Source: Diplodia intermedia (lineage: Eukaryota > Ascomycota > Dothideomycetes > Botryosphaeriales > Botryosphaeriaceae). From it: a stretch of DNA of 64,000 nt. A program made the position numbers and the translations under genes. The DNA is taken from assembly GCA_021495925.1 (NCBI GenBank), contig JAKEKT010000041.1, forward strand, positions 62,001-126,000, written 5' to 3'. Under the pieces are notes generated by a model. The model saw only the letters and a program-made list of their open reading frames with translations, searched no databases and was not told where the DNA came from. Position 1 is the stretch's first letter, and each line of letters opens with the position of its first letter. Positions 1 through 11,630 of the stretch are shown here, one piece after another.

Positions 1-225
1 GGCGCGAGTGACGCGGCGGCGCTTCTGCATGGGCACCTGGCGCGGCGCGTGGGAGTCGTCGGCCGACGGGCTCTGCTGGTCCTGGTCGGGCTGCTCAGAG
101 GCATCGCGGGGCGTGTGGTCCGGCTCCTGCTGGGTGGTTGGCGTGGCCCATGGCGTGGTACCCGAGGCCGACGCACTCGGCGCGTCCTCGAGAGCCATTG
201 TCTCTGAGGGCGTGTGGGCGGCCAT
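1..225 (-). CDS. Zn(II)2Cys6-type transcription factor, N-terminal fragment (truncated by window edge)
   Basis: An open frame starts at ATG 225 and runs off the left edge after 75 codons. The first 65 residues are acidic, Ser/Thr/Pro/Gln-rich and disordered. The last visible residues are QKRRRVTRA. In fungal binuclear zinc cluster regulators a basic run of this kind, RRxxRA, sits directly before the first cysteine pair (ACDxC), so the DNA-binding domain is expected to begin one residue outside the window. The cysteines themselves are not visible, so the family call is inference from this junction. A second in-frame Met lies at residue 10 and could also be the start. The very long gene-free stretch upstream would suit a regulator with a large promoter. 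Target pathway unknown. Confidence 0.6.
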   Translation of the reverse strand, partial: MAAHTPSETMALEDAPSASASGTTPWATPTTQQEPDHTPRDASEQPDQDQQSPSADDSHAPRQVPMQKRRRVTRA

Positions 226-3200
226 GCAGTGCTGTGTGGAAGAGGAGGTCGCGCGGTTCTAGGTCAGAGTCGACTCCGCGGCTCGGGCGAAAATCCGCTG
301 GGGGAATGGGTTTTAATGTGACCAGGGCATATCACAGGCTGTGGAGACGGAGCCGCCAAGGGCGTTCGGTGGCGGTGATCGCGGGCGCGGCGGTGTTAAG
401 GAAGCACCGAGCGCGGGCGTGCAAATCGCCTGCGCTGGCGCCAAGCGGGCGTCCGCCGTTGGGGGCTCGCACACGCAGGAGGCGCCCCGTAGGTCGTGGG
501 TAGGGCTGCGCCGAGCCAGGCCAGGCCCGGGCGGGCTGTGTGACTGGGAGATCCACCGGGTAGGGAAGGACGATGTCGCGGCCGCCGCGCGCATTACTTC
601 AGCAGCGCCCTATTGCCCAGCGCTACGTAATGGATGAAGCTTGGCCTCGCTTATCGAGGGATAGTGCGCCGTCGCGCGCACCTCCCGCTCCCCGACGGCC
701 TGGGGTGGGCCAAGCAGACGCGCGACGCCGCGTCGAGAGTGGCGGCGCAGAAGCGGAGTGCTTGGCCGCGCATGGAGGCTGCCCCCCACCAGCGCTGCCG
801 CTTTTTCCAGAACCCTCGAACCCGGCCGCCGTTGGCCAATCCCCGCCGCGCCCGCCGGCAAGCATTCCGCACGCCCGCGGAAATAAGCGATCTGTGTGTT
901 CGCGCCGAGTCAGCCGCGCCTCGCTCCCAGCCGCAGCCCAGTGCAGCGCCGGCGGACGCGCGCCGCAGGCCCAGGAATTGCTTGGCGCCGGCCTGCGCTG
1001 CCCGTCGCGCAACGGAGACGCTTGGCGCCCAGCACACGCAGCGAGTACGGCAGGGTGGAGCTGCCTGGGGCCACACACCACCGCCATGGGCCCCATCGCG
1101 CGCTGCGCCTTGCAACGCACAGCGGGCGGTCCCCGTGATGTGGCGCATTGTCCACCCGGCACAGCTGCGCGTCGGGGCGCAGTGGGAAGTCAGCTGCCCG
1201 CCCGCCCGGCCACCCAAGCAACTCCCGTGCCCTCCGCCAGCACCAACTTACCGCGCTATCAATTGCCGTTCGCGACCATGTCCGTCGAACCCCGATAACG
1301 CTTCTCGCCCTTCCCAGCCCTCTCTTCCCGGGCCGCCAGATCTGCGAGTGCATGACCTCGGATGCCGATCCGCAAGCTTGCCGGCACCCAACCATGGCTC
1401 GAGCAATTCGTCAATTGCTGACGCTGCCTGTAATGACGCTGCATCCGGCCCTGCCCATCTGTCGCCCCTCCCTGTCATTCCTCTAGCGCCGCCCTAGCCA
1501 CATGCTAGGGCTGATCGGCAGGGACTGATGGAGCCGTGGATGGACGCTTCGTGCGTACAGCTTGGCCAACATGCCCATGCCGCTTTTGACTCATCAGAGT
1601 TCTCGCCCAGCACCATTGCAACAGCAGCGTCATCCCAGTCTGCAAAAATAGCTGTAGCCTCTTCAGGCACGTTGAAGTCTGTTGCCGCTTCCAGTTAGCT
1701 TGCCCCATGGCCGGGCCACGCCATGGTCCTGGGCGCCGGAGTCGTCGCTTTCAACGCGAATACGTGGGTCGCAGCGTGCCGGCTTTTGCGTGCTGCCTCC
1801 CCACTGATGGATTCTGCTGACATAGACCACTCCGTGGCATGTCTCTTGCCTCGTCAAGCTTGCCGCGAAGACTCCCGTCCAGCATCGTTCTACTTTGCCA
1901 TGGTTTCGCCGAGAATGGAGGCTAGCAGACTGAAACGCATATAGATGCGAACTTGCAACCCTGCGATGTGGCTGCTACCTGTCCAGGCTCGGTAAAACTC
2001 CACCGTCGGCACGTTCACACGTCGGCCCCTGGCATTGGCAGCCCCCTGTAGATGACTGGGGCGTCTATCTTCTGCAACTTCGCAGCCTCGGCACGGCACC
2101 AGGAATGGTGTCGGCCCAACGATGATGGGTTCGTGCAGCACGCGAAGATCTTGGGAAAGGATGACGCGTGCTCAATCGTCACACAGCAGTAAATGAGGAA
2201 GGAAGTCTGACCTCGGAGCCAGACAGCATCATCTCACATGGACCCCAGAAAGCGAGTGTGGCGAAGGCAGAGCAAGGGAGGCATCTCCTGTCCGCGTTGC
2301 CAAGACCGAGACCAAATCATCGCGATGTTTGCGCCTGCAGGTCAAGTAGACTGGGCTGTCCTCCGGCTCGAGCCGTAAACGCGGAGCTAAGAACGAAATG
2401 TCTGGCGGGAGCTCGCTTTAGTTGGCGAGCAGCTGGGTCCAATCGTAGCGTGTCTGGTGACCCGGGCGGGCGTCTCTGGGGACGATGACGGCTATTCTTC
2501 CCTCCCTGGCGTGGTTTTGACGAGGACTTTCATGACGGGCCCCTATCGAGAATACGTTAGGCGGCGAGCGCGTAAGGATTCTCAGCCTGCTCACGGCCAT
2601 TGGCCAGGATGGACGGAGCTCGAGGATCCATACCCAGCGCAGGCAGGCGGTAACGTTCGGCAACAGTTCAGGATGCAGGCTCGCTTGGCAGGCGTGTGCG
2701 GACGGCACCACTGGGTTCGGCATCCCCGAGGCGTCGCACATGTTTCGAGATACCGTCATCCGCGACCTGAGAGGCCCAAGCCACGCTGTTCCTGCGGGAG
2801 CTGCCCCGCTTGGGGAGGCTCATGGAGTCCAGTGACCAGCACAGCCCCAGCGGAGACCCAGGGACGCAGGCCACATGGGCGGGGAATCTCGTCGAAGTGT
2901 GGCGAAGTGCATCTGGGCCCAGTATCTCGTCGCAGCAGGCGGAGCAGCCACGACATGGGTGTGCATTCCAGAGGGCGGGCCGCTGGGAACCGGGCGTGGC
3001 GCGCGGCGGGCGCTCTGGGGAAGGCACGGGCAAGGGCGGCGCGGAAACAAGCCTCTCGGATCAGGTCAGCATTGCGATCTGGGTTGTGCGGGCGGACAGA
3101 AGTGCGCGACGTGGAAGGTCTAAGTGTGCCGACTAACCGTGAAGCTGTTGCCATCGAGTCGCACACCAGGTCGCTTCGGCGGAAATATGTCCAATCAGCG

Positions 3201-6200
3201 CAGAGTGCGCGCACCCTGATGGCCTGGCGGCCCCAGCGCGGGCCCGCCGCCTTCTAAAAATGCAGGCGGGCTGCGGATGATGGGTCCATCGGGCAGCAGA
3301 TATATCTGCACTGGAGCGAGGTCACGTCAATAGCTCCAGAGGCGCCGGAGGGGGCGCATTGCGGAGCGTGGCCCCGGCCGGGAGCGCAGAGGGGCGACTG
3401 TACACAGTAGCTGCCGTCCTTGGGGGGCCGCGTCTGGAGCAGCGGCGAGGAAAAAAAATCGGGAGAGACCGGGCAACGATGCTGAGGCCGGGAGGAGCGC
3501 TGTTCAGCAGACGGCGCTGGCAAGTGCTGAGCGGCTTGGTGATGCGTAGGGCTGGCCGGCAGCGGCGCGAGGTCGGGGGGACGTTGCGGAGGCCAAAGGC
3601 TTAGCCTTGCGGTCCAGCCGCGCGACGCTGCCGCCAGGCACTCCCGGCCGCAGAACCATACGTCACCCGCGGAACCATCGCTCACGACTCGCCCTTAGCT
3701 GCCTCACGCAACCCGCTCGGCCTGGCACGTCCGCCCGGCGGCGGCATGCTACGCAGCACGCCATTACGCTACCCGCGCCCACTCGGCTGGCCTGTTCGTG
3801 TCCGGAAACACCGGCAGTTTCCTGCTATGTACCCGTCGGCGCCTCTTCCGCACTTGCCCGAGAGCGTTCCATGGTCGCGCTCTTCACGTGCACTCGAATG
3901 CGCCTTTGGGTTAGGGATTTCTTATAGCTTCCGCGGCCTCCTCAGGGCCGCCGACTGCCCCAACCGCTGGCGTTGGCACGCACCGAACCTGTGGCGCCGC
4001 GGTCTAGATTGCGGCCTGATCAGCGCACCGTGCCAGTGTTGGAAACGCAGCATGCAATTCACTGCTCTCCATCCCATGCCCAACTGGCAAATGTCCATGG
4101 GATTGCGGTGCCGTCATTGGCTGGAAAGGGTGCAACGGCTTGGGGCAGGGCGGATAGGGCGGCGCCTCCAGCCCTTCGCCCACTGCCTCTGCCTCCTAGC
4201 TGCCCCAAACGCCTCCTCCAAGCAAACGCCCAGCACGCGGGGCAAACAGGAACAAAAATAGACGCGCCGGCCAGCCAGTGCAGCATTTGCGGCTGAAGCA
4301 GGTGGAGCGGCCATTCATCATCGCTGGTTCGATCGTTGCTGTTTATGGCGCCAGCTCGTCGGGAGTAACGGCACGTAGCTGCAGGGGCGTGGGCGCCGGT
4401 AAGCTCAGCCAACTCGGCATCAGTTACGAAGGCGGTCGGGAGCGCACAGGACCGGGGCTAAGAAAAGAGGTTTGTTGAGCGGGCGGCGAGTCATCAGGTC
4501 GCGCTTTCCCGCTCTGCAACGGTGCTTCCAGCGGTGTTTCCAGCGGTGCCGGGTCGAGAACAACTCCCAGCTGTGCGTCCCATTCGCTCCCTCTCTCTCT
4601 GCATGCGCCAGGAGCCCTATGTTGCCGCTCTGCAGCCTTCTTCACCGCCAACAGCTACTTCCTAGCTTCCATGAACTCACAGCTTGTGGCTCTCCCGACG
4701 CTGGCACCTCCCGCTACTTCCCCACTGCCAATCTCGCCCTTTGTGCCGTCATAGCTCACCTTTCCTAGGCGCGCCGCAGTGAAGCGAGACCCGACACGTA
4801 AACATCCGTTCTTTTGCATTGTCATTGCCTGCTCATCCTCGAACCGTGCCCGCATTCCCGCCGCTCACCTCAGGCAGCCATGCCGGCCTATCATCCCCAC
4901 CTGCCGGATAGATACTCTCGAGCCCAGCACGCTCGAGCCATATGATGGGGACTCGCAGATGGCATCGCGCCGAGCTGGGAAGAGGATAACCCGTCAGTGC
5001 ACGTTTCGAATGCGATGCCATCACCACCTCGGTCCTATTCTTTGACGATAAAGAGGCCCGCGAGCTGATGATCCAAATATGGCACGCAAAGGAACCTTCC
5101 AGCTTGGCAATTGCCGGAGGCGAAGCAAGGCCCCACTGGTCTAGCTGCCGCCGCCGTTGCTGCTGCTCCCCGGCCAGCCCACATGCTCGGGAAATTTGAG
5201 AGAACAGCAGCACCTGATGCAAAGAATGTCACAAAGCAAGTCTGAACATGCATGTTGCCGCGGCGTTCAGGGGCCCTTGAGGAAGGGGACTGGGCGGGAG
5301 AAGGGACACGCGCACGACAGACAGCCACACAAGCGCTTCCCGAACGGATGCGCCTCATCCGTGCCGCATTGGAGATAACTCCTTGCGCAAGCCACAGGAG
5401 GCGACGTGGCGCATTCCATGTGCATTGAGGCACTGCGCCCAGTCGTACAGAGCCCGCATTCTTGGATGTACAAGAAAGGAGACATGATGGGGCTGTGTTC
5501 GATGTGGGCGGTGCTAACAAGGGTGCCTTCATGCCCGTTAATCCTCGTTGCCCATGCTTAGCGGGGCATGATGGTATTTGCTGCGCCTTTGAGGCTGTGC
5601 TTGGATGGCTCTCTCTATCGACTGGTGCCCGAAAACGAAAGGGAACCCAATTGCCGTCGGTACCTACCGCCTTGACACTGAGTCCGCGTGGGCTCTCTCG
5701 TCAGCTTCTTGATGCTGGCCACACAGTGGATTGCAGATGACTCGGTCCTTCTGCTTCCCACGCAGGATTTCACCCTTCTCACCTGTGCAGTTGAAGCAAG
5801 TATACAGACGTAGATGTGAATTTCTCCGCGGGCTGCTTTGACCCTGTCTAGAGCGATATTGGCTTCGTTGAGAGCTCGAAGCACTAGCCTCATCTAGGTC
5901 CTATTTTCTTCTTTGCCGAGAATTATATGATGCTCCTACAAGCCAGGCTCCATCTTCCTCCATGTTCCGAGCAGCATCCTTGGAGAAGTGGACCTGTATA
6001 GAACCTAGGCTCCCTTTGGTATTCCTTGTCTCGACGGCCACCATACTCAACGAAGCGGGATGACTGCGTTTTTGCGTCACCATTCAAATATTTGATGGGA
6101 GTATCAACGTAGACCAGCAGCTGTCTTTCTCCTGCAGCGCTCTCCTCGCGTCGCCAGTTCATCCTCATCTCAAGGAAGGAAAAGAGAGGATGGAGCTGAA

Positions 6201-9200
6201 TCGTGGGCGTCGACCATTACTCAGAGCCAAGGCAAAAATTTTGCTGTACGACAAAGCTCCCGTCCCTCACAGCTTTCAGGCTGCACCGCCGTAAATCTAT
6301 CCATCATATGCCTTCGAATTGGGCTTGTATTATCGTTGTCATCTCGACAACTCCTGGATGGGAAGGATTGCAGCCGGGCTGGCCCCTTGTAGAGTCTGCG
6401 TTGCACGGTACCGGAGAGACGTGTCGTAAGCCTCAACTTGCGAACGAGTTGTGCTAGTAAACTCTTGTCAGTTCGCGGGAAGGTATCTGTAAAGTGCGAA
6501 CATGTATCGAGGGAAAGTTGTAACCACCCATCCAGTTCTATACTCTTTTTGCAGTCGCCAGGTACACTTGATGAGTGCGGACGTGGTTGGCCGCAGGTAT
6601 GGTTGTCAGTCCTTTGAGCGTCAGGTCCTGCGCACAAGGCCTGAGTTGGGAAGCAGGCTTGATCGTACCGTTAAAGGGACGTCCCCATGACGTAGCGGTC
6701 GAAAGCTTATAGCACGCAGCTATGGGTGGCTCTACTTCCTCTGCGCCTTTCCCCTCATTTGGGCAGAGCTTAGTAGCCCAACCTTCGGTATGGTAGGTGT
6801 ACCTAGATATCCTAGCACACCAACAGCCGGCAGAGATGGATCGTCCAAGGAGGCGTTGAAACAATGGTAGGAGGGGAAAGAGGCGGAAAGAGGCGGAACG
6901 AGCCTCAAGTGTGATATGCTGTCGAGGAATTTGCACCCGTGGGCATTAAGCCAGGGGGGTGGGGGGGGCTTCTAAGCGCCACGGCGTCTCACGCCATGAG
7001 CTGAACCAACAAGCATCCCGCGTGATCAGCAGACATTGACCGTCTTTATCAATGTCATTGGAATGCTGTAAATTTGAACGCCAAAAGAGCTGTCACTCTA
7101 GCAATGGACTACGGACTCAACGGTCTTCCAAGTAGAATAGCTCAGTGCTGTGCTGACGGTTCCATCCCCCATCACGGGAAACCGGCACGGATCGCCGGAA
7201 CATGGCACAGTTCGAGCAAACGCTAAACCCGAAACCGTAAATGCTAAACATGAGTAAGAGAGTTGGCTGCCGACACGACCTGAAAGGATTTAGCGTGCGG
7301 TATGCCCGTTACTGCTGCCTGGACTGCGTGGAAAGTTGAGACGGCTGGACGAGTTGGATGCAACACCGCGCTTCCGAGTGATATCATGCTGGGTTGACTT
7401 GAGCATGCTACCAGTGGGGAAATCTCAAGTCCGAGGCCAGTTCTCTATTTCATAGCGTCATAGGAGATATGTCATGAACCTGCTCAACGACTACGGCGAC
7501 ACTGGTACTGATGGCACCCTTGGACAGCTCACACGACGAAACGCGAACCGGCCGCATCCATCCTCCGCACAGTTGAGCGTTATCCAGTAGTGCTTGGCTC
7601 CACCGATACCAGCAAGCGGCTATAATACACTCAATGCGTGTTATACGACGGAACATTCGGCTTGTCTTTATGGTGGTGGAGAAGGATAGGCAAACAGCCA
7701 TCAATTAGGCACAAAACCCGCACGTTATAGAAACGACAGGGCAACGAGTATAAAAAAATGTGAAGTAGAAATGGCATGAAAACAACCCTTCAAATTGATT
7801 TACTCGTCTCTGGTGTTCTCCCCAAGCAGCCACGAAGATCACTCCGGGCCTGTTGCGGAGGTCCACTGTAGCAGAGTATAGAATATCTAAGCCCTCTAAA
7901 CCCCGCCGAAGATGCTACATTCTTACTACGTGGGTGGTTGAACTCAATGCTCGGATGTATATGTGAATCCCGAATATTGACAACTGCGTCTAGATGATGG
8001 GTCCAATTGCCCGCGTCGGTTGATGCAATCTCTATACAAGACAGATGTGGGCTGGTCCGATTTTTTGCAACCTGCTGTGCTTGCACCGTCGAGCCTCCTA
8101 TTTCCAGACAATAGATGGAACCTTAGCACGCACACGTAACAGTGCGGAGTCGGACCTTGTTGAGTTCGACACCTGTCTTACTTGTTCAAGCTTCTGCTAC
8201 GTAGAGACGCAGTCTCACTCACCGTAGTTTTCCCATAAGCAACACATGTTAAGTTCATGAGTACCTACGGCGGAATTGCTGAGCACGGAGCATGTCTCAA
8301 CTTGGACCCGAGGGCTGTTCAGCCAAACATGCCATTGCGCATGCGCGAAGCATTACATCCCCTTGTGCATGAAAAAGCACAACTGCATTCATTTTTGAAG
8401 GCCCTCGAAGCATGCCTGGTAAGTAATTAGCACATCGACATTGTGGGAACATGAAGAAGCAGATGCGACATATTTCTCCCATTGGCCTTGCTACATAACA
8501 TCACAACCATCGAATACACTCAGCATGTGCAGTAAAAAGAGTAGACCATTTACCCGCATGCTATGCATTGAATAACAGAACCTAGCATCAAGGACGAAGG
8601 AAAACAGCGACATGTTCGCCCAATGCGATGGACTTTGCGGGAAAGCGAGAACAGAAAGGAGAGAGAACCCAATATGTATATGAATTCATACCACCGCCAT
8701 GTGCCGCTTTCCGAGACCGAAGGAACATGCTATATCTAAAGGACAAGGGACCGACAACCGAGTGGAAAGCGTCAAGATGGAGAACCGGAGGATATAGGGC
8801 ACGTTGGGATTCTCGGTCTGAACGCCTTCCTTCTTCGCTTGAACGCTTGCAGATGCACAACAGCCAGAGAGGGAAGAGAGGCGAGAAGGGGGACATGGGA
8901 TAATCAGAAACGAGGTGGAGGAACGAAACACAACAAGGAATAGAAAAGAGAAGTAAAGCCGCTCAAGCATGGAAGAGACGCCAGTTAAGTTGCTGCCTGG
9001 TATCATGCCAACCCCAAGCGAGCGGGAAAAAAAAAACCTCATTCCTCATGTCCGCTTTCGCCCACCATCCGTTCCTTTCCCAGTCATTGCCATGCTCGTA
9101 TCGTGTACATGAGTGCCCGAATCTCGTGTTAAATCGCACCCGCCTAGCTCGAAGAGAAGATGGCCCGACCGTACCGTGGTTATGGTATCACGGAATTTTC

Positions 9201-9328
9201 GATCAAGCACCCATCCCAACCCTCAATGATTCCCACCACCCATGACCAAAAAGAAAGAAAAGCACCGGCAGTCATCCAGAGTGACGACATGGCCCGGCTA
9301 ATGGCAGAGAAGCAGAGGCGCCTACCGT
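226..9328. other. 9.1 kb gene-free region
   Basis: I find no supportable gene here. Open frames of 60-290 codons exist on both strands, but they overlap one another in several frames, carry arginine/proline/alanine-rich translations typical of random GC-rich DNA, and lack recognisable domains. The left part, to about 5 kb, is visibly GC-rich; from about 5 kb on it is closer to balanced. I see no terminal inverted repeats, no transposase or reverse transcriptase frame, and no tRNA. A short G-rich tract lies near 6953-6970. The region separates the truncated regulator (reading left) from the 3' end of the BAG gene. It may hold the regulator's promoter, untranslated RNA or decayed repeats. Confidence 0.5.
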
Positions 9329-10432
9329 CTAACGCTTCAGAGCTTCATCCAGTCTCGTGAGCATATTGTTGCATTCCTTAACCAGCTCCTTGCGCTTGGA
9401 TCTTATGCTCTCATCGCCACCTGTCTCAATGGCATCCAGCTTCAGCAGCACCTGCGCGAGGACCGTTTCCGTCAAGCGCTTGTGCTCGAACTCGAGCTTG
9501 GCGGTCTCCTGCGGCGGGTTGGTCATGAATTGCACGCACATGGGCACGAGCGTGGTGTGGAACTTGCTGGACAGCTCCTGAAGCTTGTCCATGGGCGTCT
9601 GCGGGAGCTTCTGCGGCGGCGCGGGACGGTTGTTTGACGACGAGCTGGACGGACGCGGTGGCACGGCCGAGGTCGTCGGCACGCCCAGGAACTCGGGCTT
9701 CGAGGCGCCGCCGACGTAGGCGATGCCCGGCTCCGGGGTGGCGCTCTCGCTGCGGCCGCCCTTCTTGCTGCTGTGCTTCTTCCCGCCGCGACGGCGCTTG
9801 TTCTTGCCCTTCTTCGACCGCGACCCGCCACCGGGCGTCGACGAGCCGCCGTTGTCGCTGCTCTCGCTGCCGGACTCGCCGCCGTTCATGTCATCCCCAC
9901 GCTGCGCGTACGCACCCTCGTTCCGGGACGAGGAGCCGGAAGGCACCCCCTCGCCGACGACGCACATGATCTCGCTCTCGTAGTCGGAGCGCAGGCCCAC
10001 GGCGCGCGCCTGCTGGTCGTCCTTCAGCTGGCGACCCTTGAAGAACAGCTTGATGCGGCGCGCGTCGTCAACGTCCATCTTGCGCGCAGCGGCGTCGCGG
10101 ATGGACCGCACGCTTAGTTCGCCCGCATCGATGGCGCCGCGGGCGAAGTGCACCGGGTAACTGACGCGCTTGTGCTTCAGCACCAAGATGTCCGTTTCGC
10201 CGTTGGCGTTGCTGCGGCCCGAGGGCGCGTGAGCAGAGGCGGTGTGGTTGTTGCTGGCGCCGTCTGCAGTGGAGGAAGAATGGGCGACGCCTAGGTTCTT
10301 CTGGCTCGCGGCCAGGTCCTCGCTGGTGATGTAGCTGAAGTCGGCATCGGACACGGTGGTGCTGGCGGTGTCGCCGCGGCCGAAGGGACTGAAGCGGCCT
10401 CCCCACGAGCCGAAGCGTGAACTCCACGACAT
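9329..10432 (-). CDS. BAG-domain co-chaperone with ubiquitin-like domain
   Basis: Counted from ATG 10432 the protein has 367 residues. A conserved-looking leader (MSWSSRFGSWGG, then SDADFSYITSEDL) is followed by a ubiquitin-like domain at about 81-158 (ends with FFKGRQLKDDQ and a GLRSDYE turn), a Ser/Gly-rich linker with a Lys/Arg cluster at 205-225, and a C-terminal three-helix BAG domain at about 281-366. BAG domains bind the Hsp70 ATPase domain and act as nucleotide exchange factors, as in yeast Snl1 and fission yeast Bag101/102. The start is uncertain. The frame stays open for another 166 codons upstream (to 10930) and encodes a hydrophobic segment (SLAVLLATLLAGILIGLFGL) just before MSW, but contains no ATG. 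The true N-terminus may therefore be a membrane anchor reached by an upstream exon or non-AUG start. Domain call firm, start weak. Confidence 0.85.
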   Translation of the reverse strand: MSWSSRFGSWGGRFSPFGRGDTASTTVSDADFSYITSEDLAASQKNLGVAHSSSTADGASNNHTASAHAPSGRSNANGETDILVLKHKRVSYPVHFARGAIDAGELSVRSIRDAAARKMDVDDARRIKLFFKGRQLKDDQQARAVGLRSDYESEIMCVVGEGVPSGSSSRNEGAYAQRGDDMNGGESGSESSDNGGSSTPGGGSRSKKGKNKRRRGGKKHSSKKGGRSESATPEPGIAYVGGASKPEFLGVPTTSAVPPRPSSSSSNNRPAPPQKLPQTPMDKLQELSSKFHTTLVPMCVQFMTNPPQETAKLEFEHKRLTETVLAQVLLKLDAIETGGDESIRSKRKELVKECNNMLTRLDEALKR

Positions 10433-11630
10433 TTTCTTCAAGCCAAACAGGCCAATCAGTATGCCCGCAAGGAGGGTCGCAAGCAGCACGGCTAGCGACG
10501 TGGGGTCGTCTGTGTATCGGCGGGCGACGGCAGCGAGGTAGTCGAGCGGGCTCACGGGCGGCGAGGGGACGGGGTCGTCGGGTAGCAGCTTCGAGAGCGG
10601 CAGGTTATAGGTACGGACGAAGTCGTGGAAGGCTCGCTGCAGGTTGGCTATGGACTGGTGGGCGTTGTCCAGGACACGGGGCTTGGGGGCAGCAGGATCG
10701 CGCTGTTGGATGGCCTGGGTTACGCGGGACAGCAGTTGCGACGCCACGGTTGCGACGGTCTCGAGGACGGCGGGGGGAAAGGGTGTGGGTGATGTAGGCG
10801 AGAGGCGGCAACAACGCGATTCAGAGACGACGATGGCGGAAGAATGGCGGCCAGAGTTGGGATGACGGCTGGTTACGGTGGGTGGTGATAGGCTGGCAGC
10901 AAGGACAAGGTGAGGCTTTCTTGCGCCCACTTTTTGGGGATCGACGCTTTGCCGAACAAGCCCTGCTCAGCCCTGCTTAGTCCCACCACTGCAGGAATCG
11001 GACACCTTGCCTTCCGGCTGCACGTTACCCAAGATTTCTATTTTGCTATCCACAACCCACGAGAACCGAGCAGATTAAGAGAGGTGCGCCCTCCCATGAA
11101 GGAAATGAAAGACCCCAGCAGCGCCCGCTTCCATCCGATGCACCAGACCCAGTCCGTGATTAGCCAGAGCGAAAAAGAAAAAAAAAAAGGAAAACAGTCC
11201 ATGATGAAATAAGGCCCCGCATGCTCCGGCGCCAACGCGGCAATGCTGTCGTCAAGCGAGCGGATCCTCAACAGGGTTCCCTGGAGCACATGCGCAACAG
11301 CATCCCAGCCGGCCACATGAGCCCATGCCCAGTGCCAGAATCTCCAAACGGACTGCCGCCCTTGCCGAACATGTCGCCGGCAGAGGCCCTATGTTTTGTC
11401 CCTCCCCGTTCATCAACAAGCCACAGAAATCAAACAAACCGCCGGAAATGCTGTGTCGTTACTCGTATCAAATGAACAAAGTCCTGTACGCCTGCCGATG
11501 AGTGTCTCGGGTCGCTTAGTATTGGTAGTTGGGCCTCTTAACCGGATGCTGCTGTTCACAGATATGTTGTGCTTCAACTGATCGCCTTTCCGTTGCAATT
11601 CTTCGCGGACCGACCTTGTGCCGTACGTAC
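10433..11630. other. Intergenic / BAG gene leader region
   Basis: On the minus strand 10433-10930 is an open extension of the BAG frame encoding a likely transmembrane helix but no Met (see findings). From 10931 to 11630 I see no gene: it should contain the BAG gene promoter and the 3' untranslated part of the upstream minus-strand gene ending at 11631. Confidence 0.5.

Noticed and set aside
573..1298. Long Arg/Pro/Ala-rich open frames in the GC-rich left end (for example 241 codons here)
   Set aside because: Several frames on both strands overlap the same DNA with the same low-complexity character; none has domain signals or splice context.
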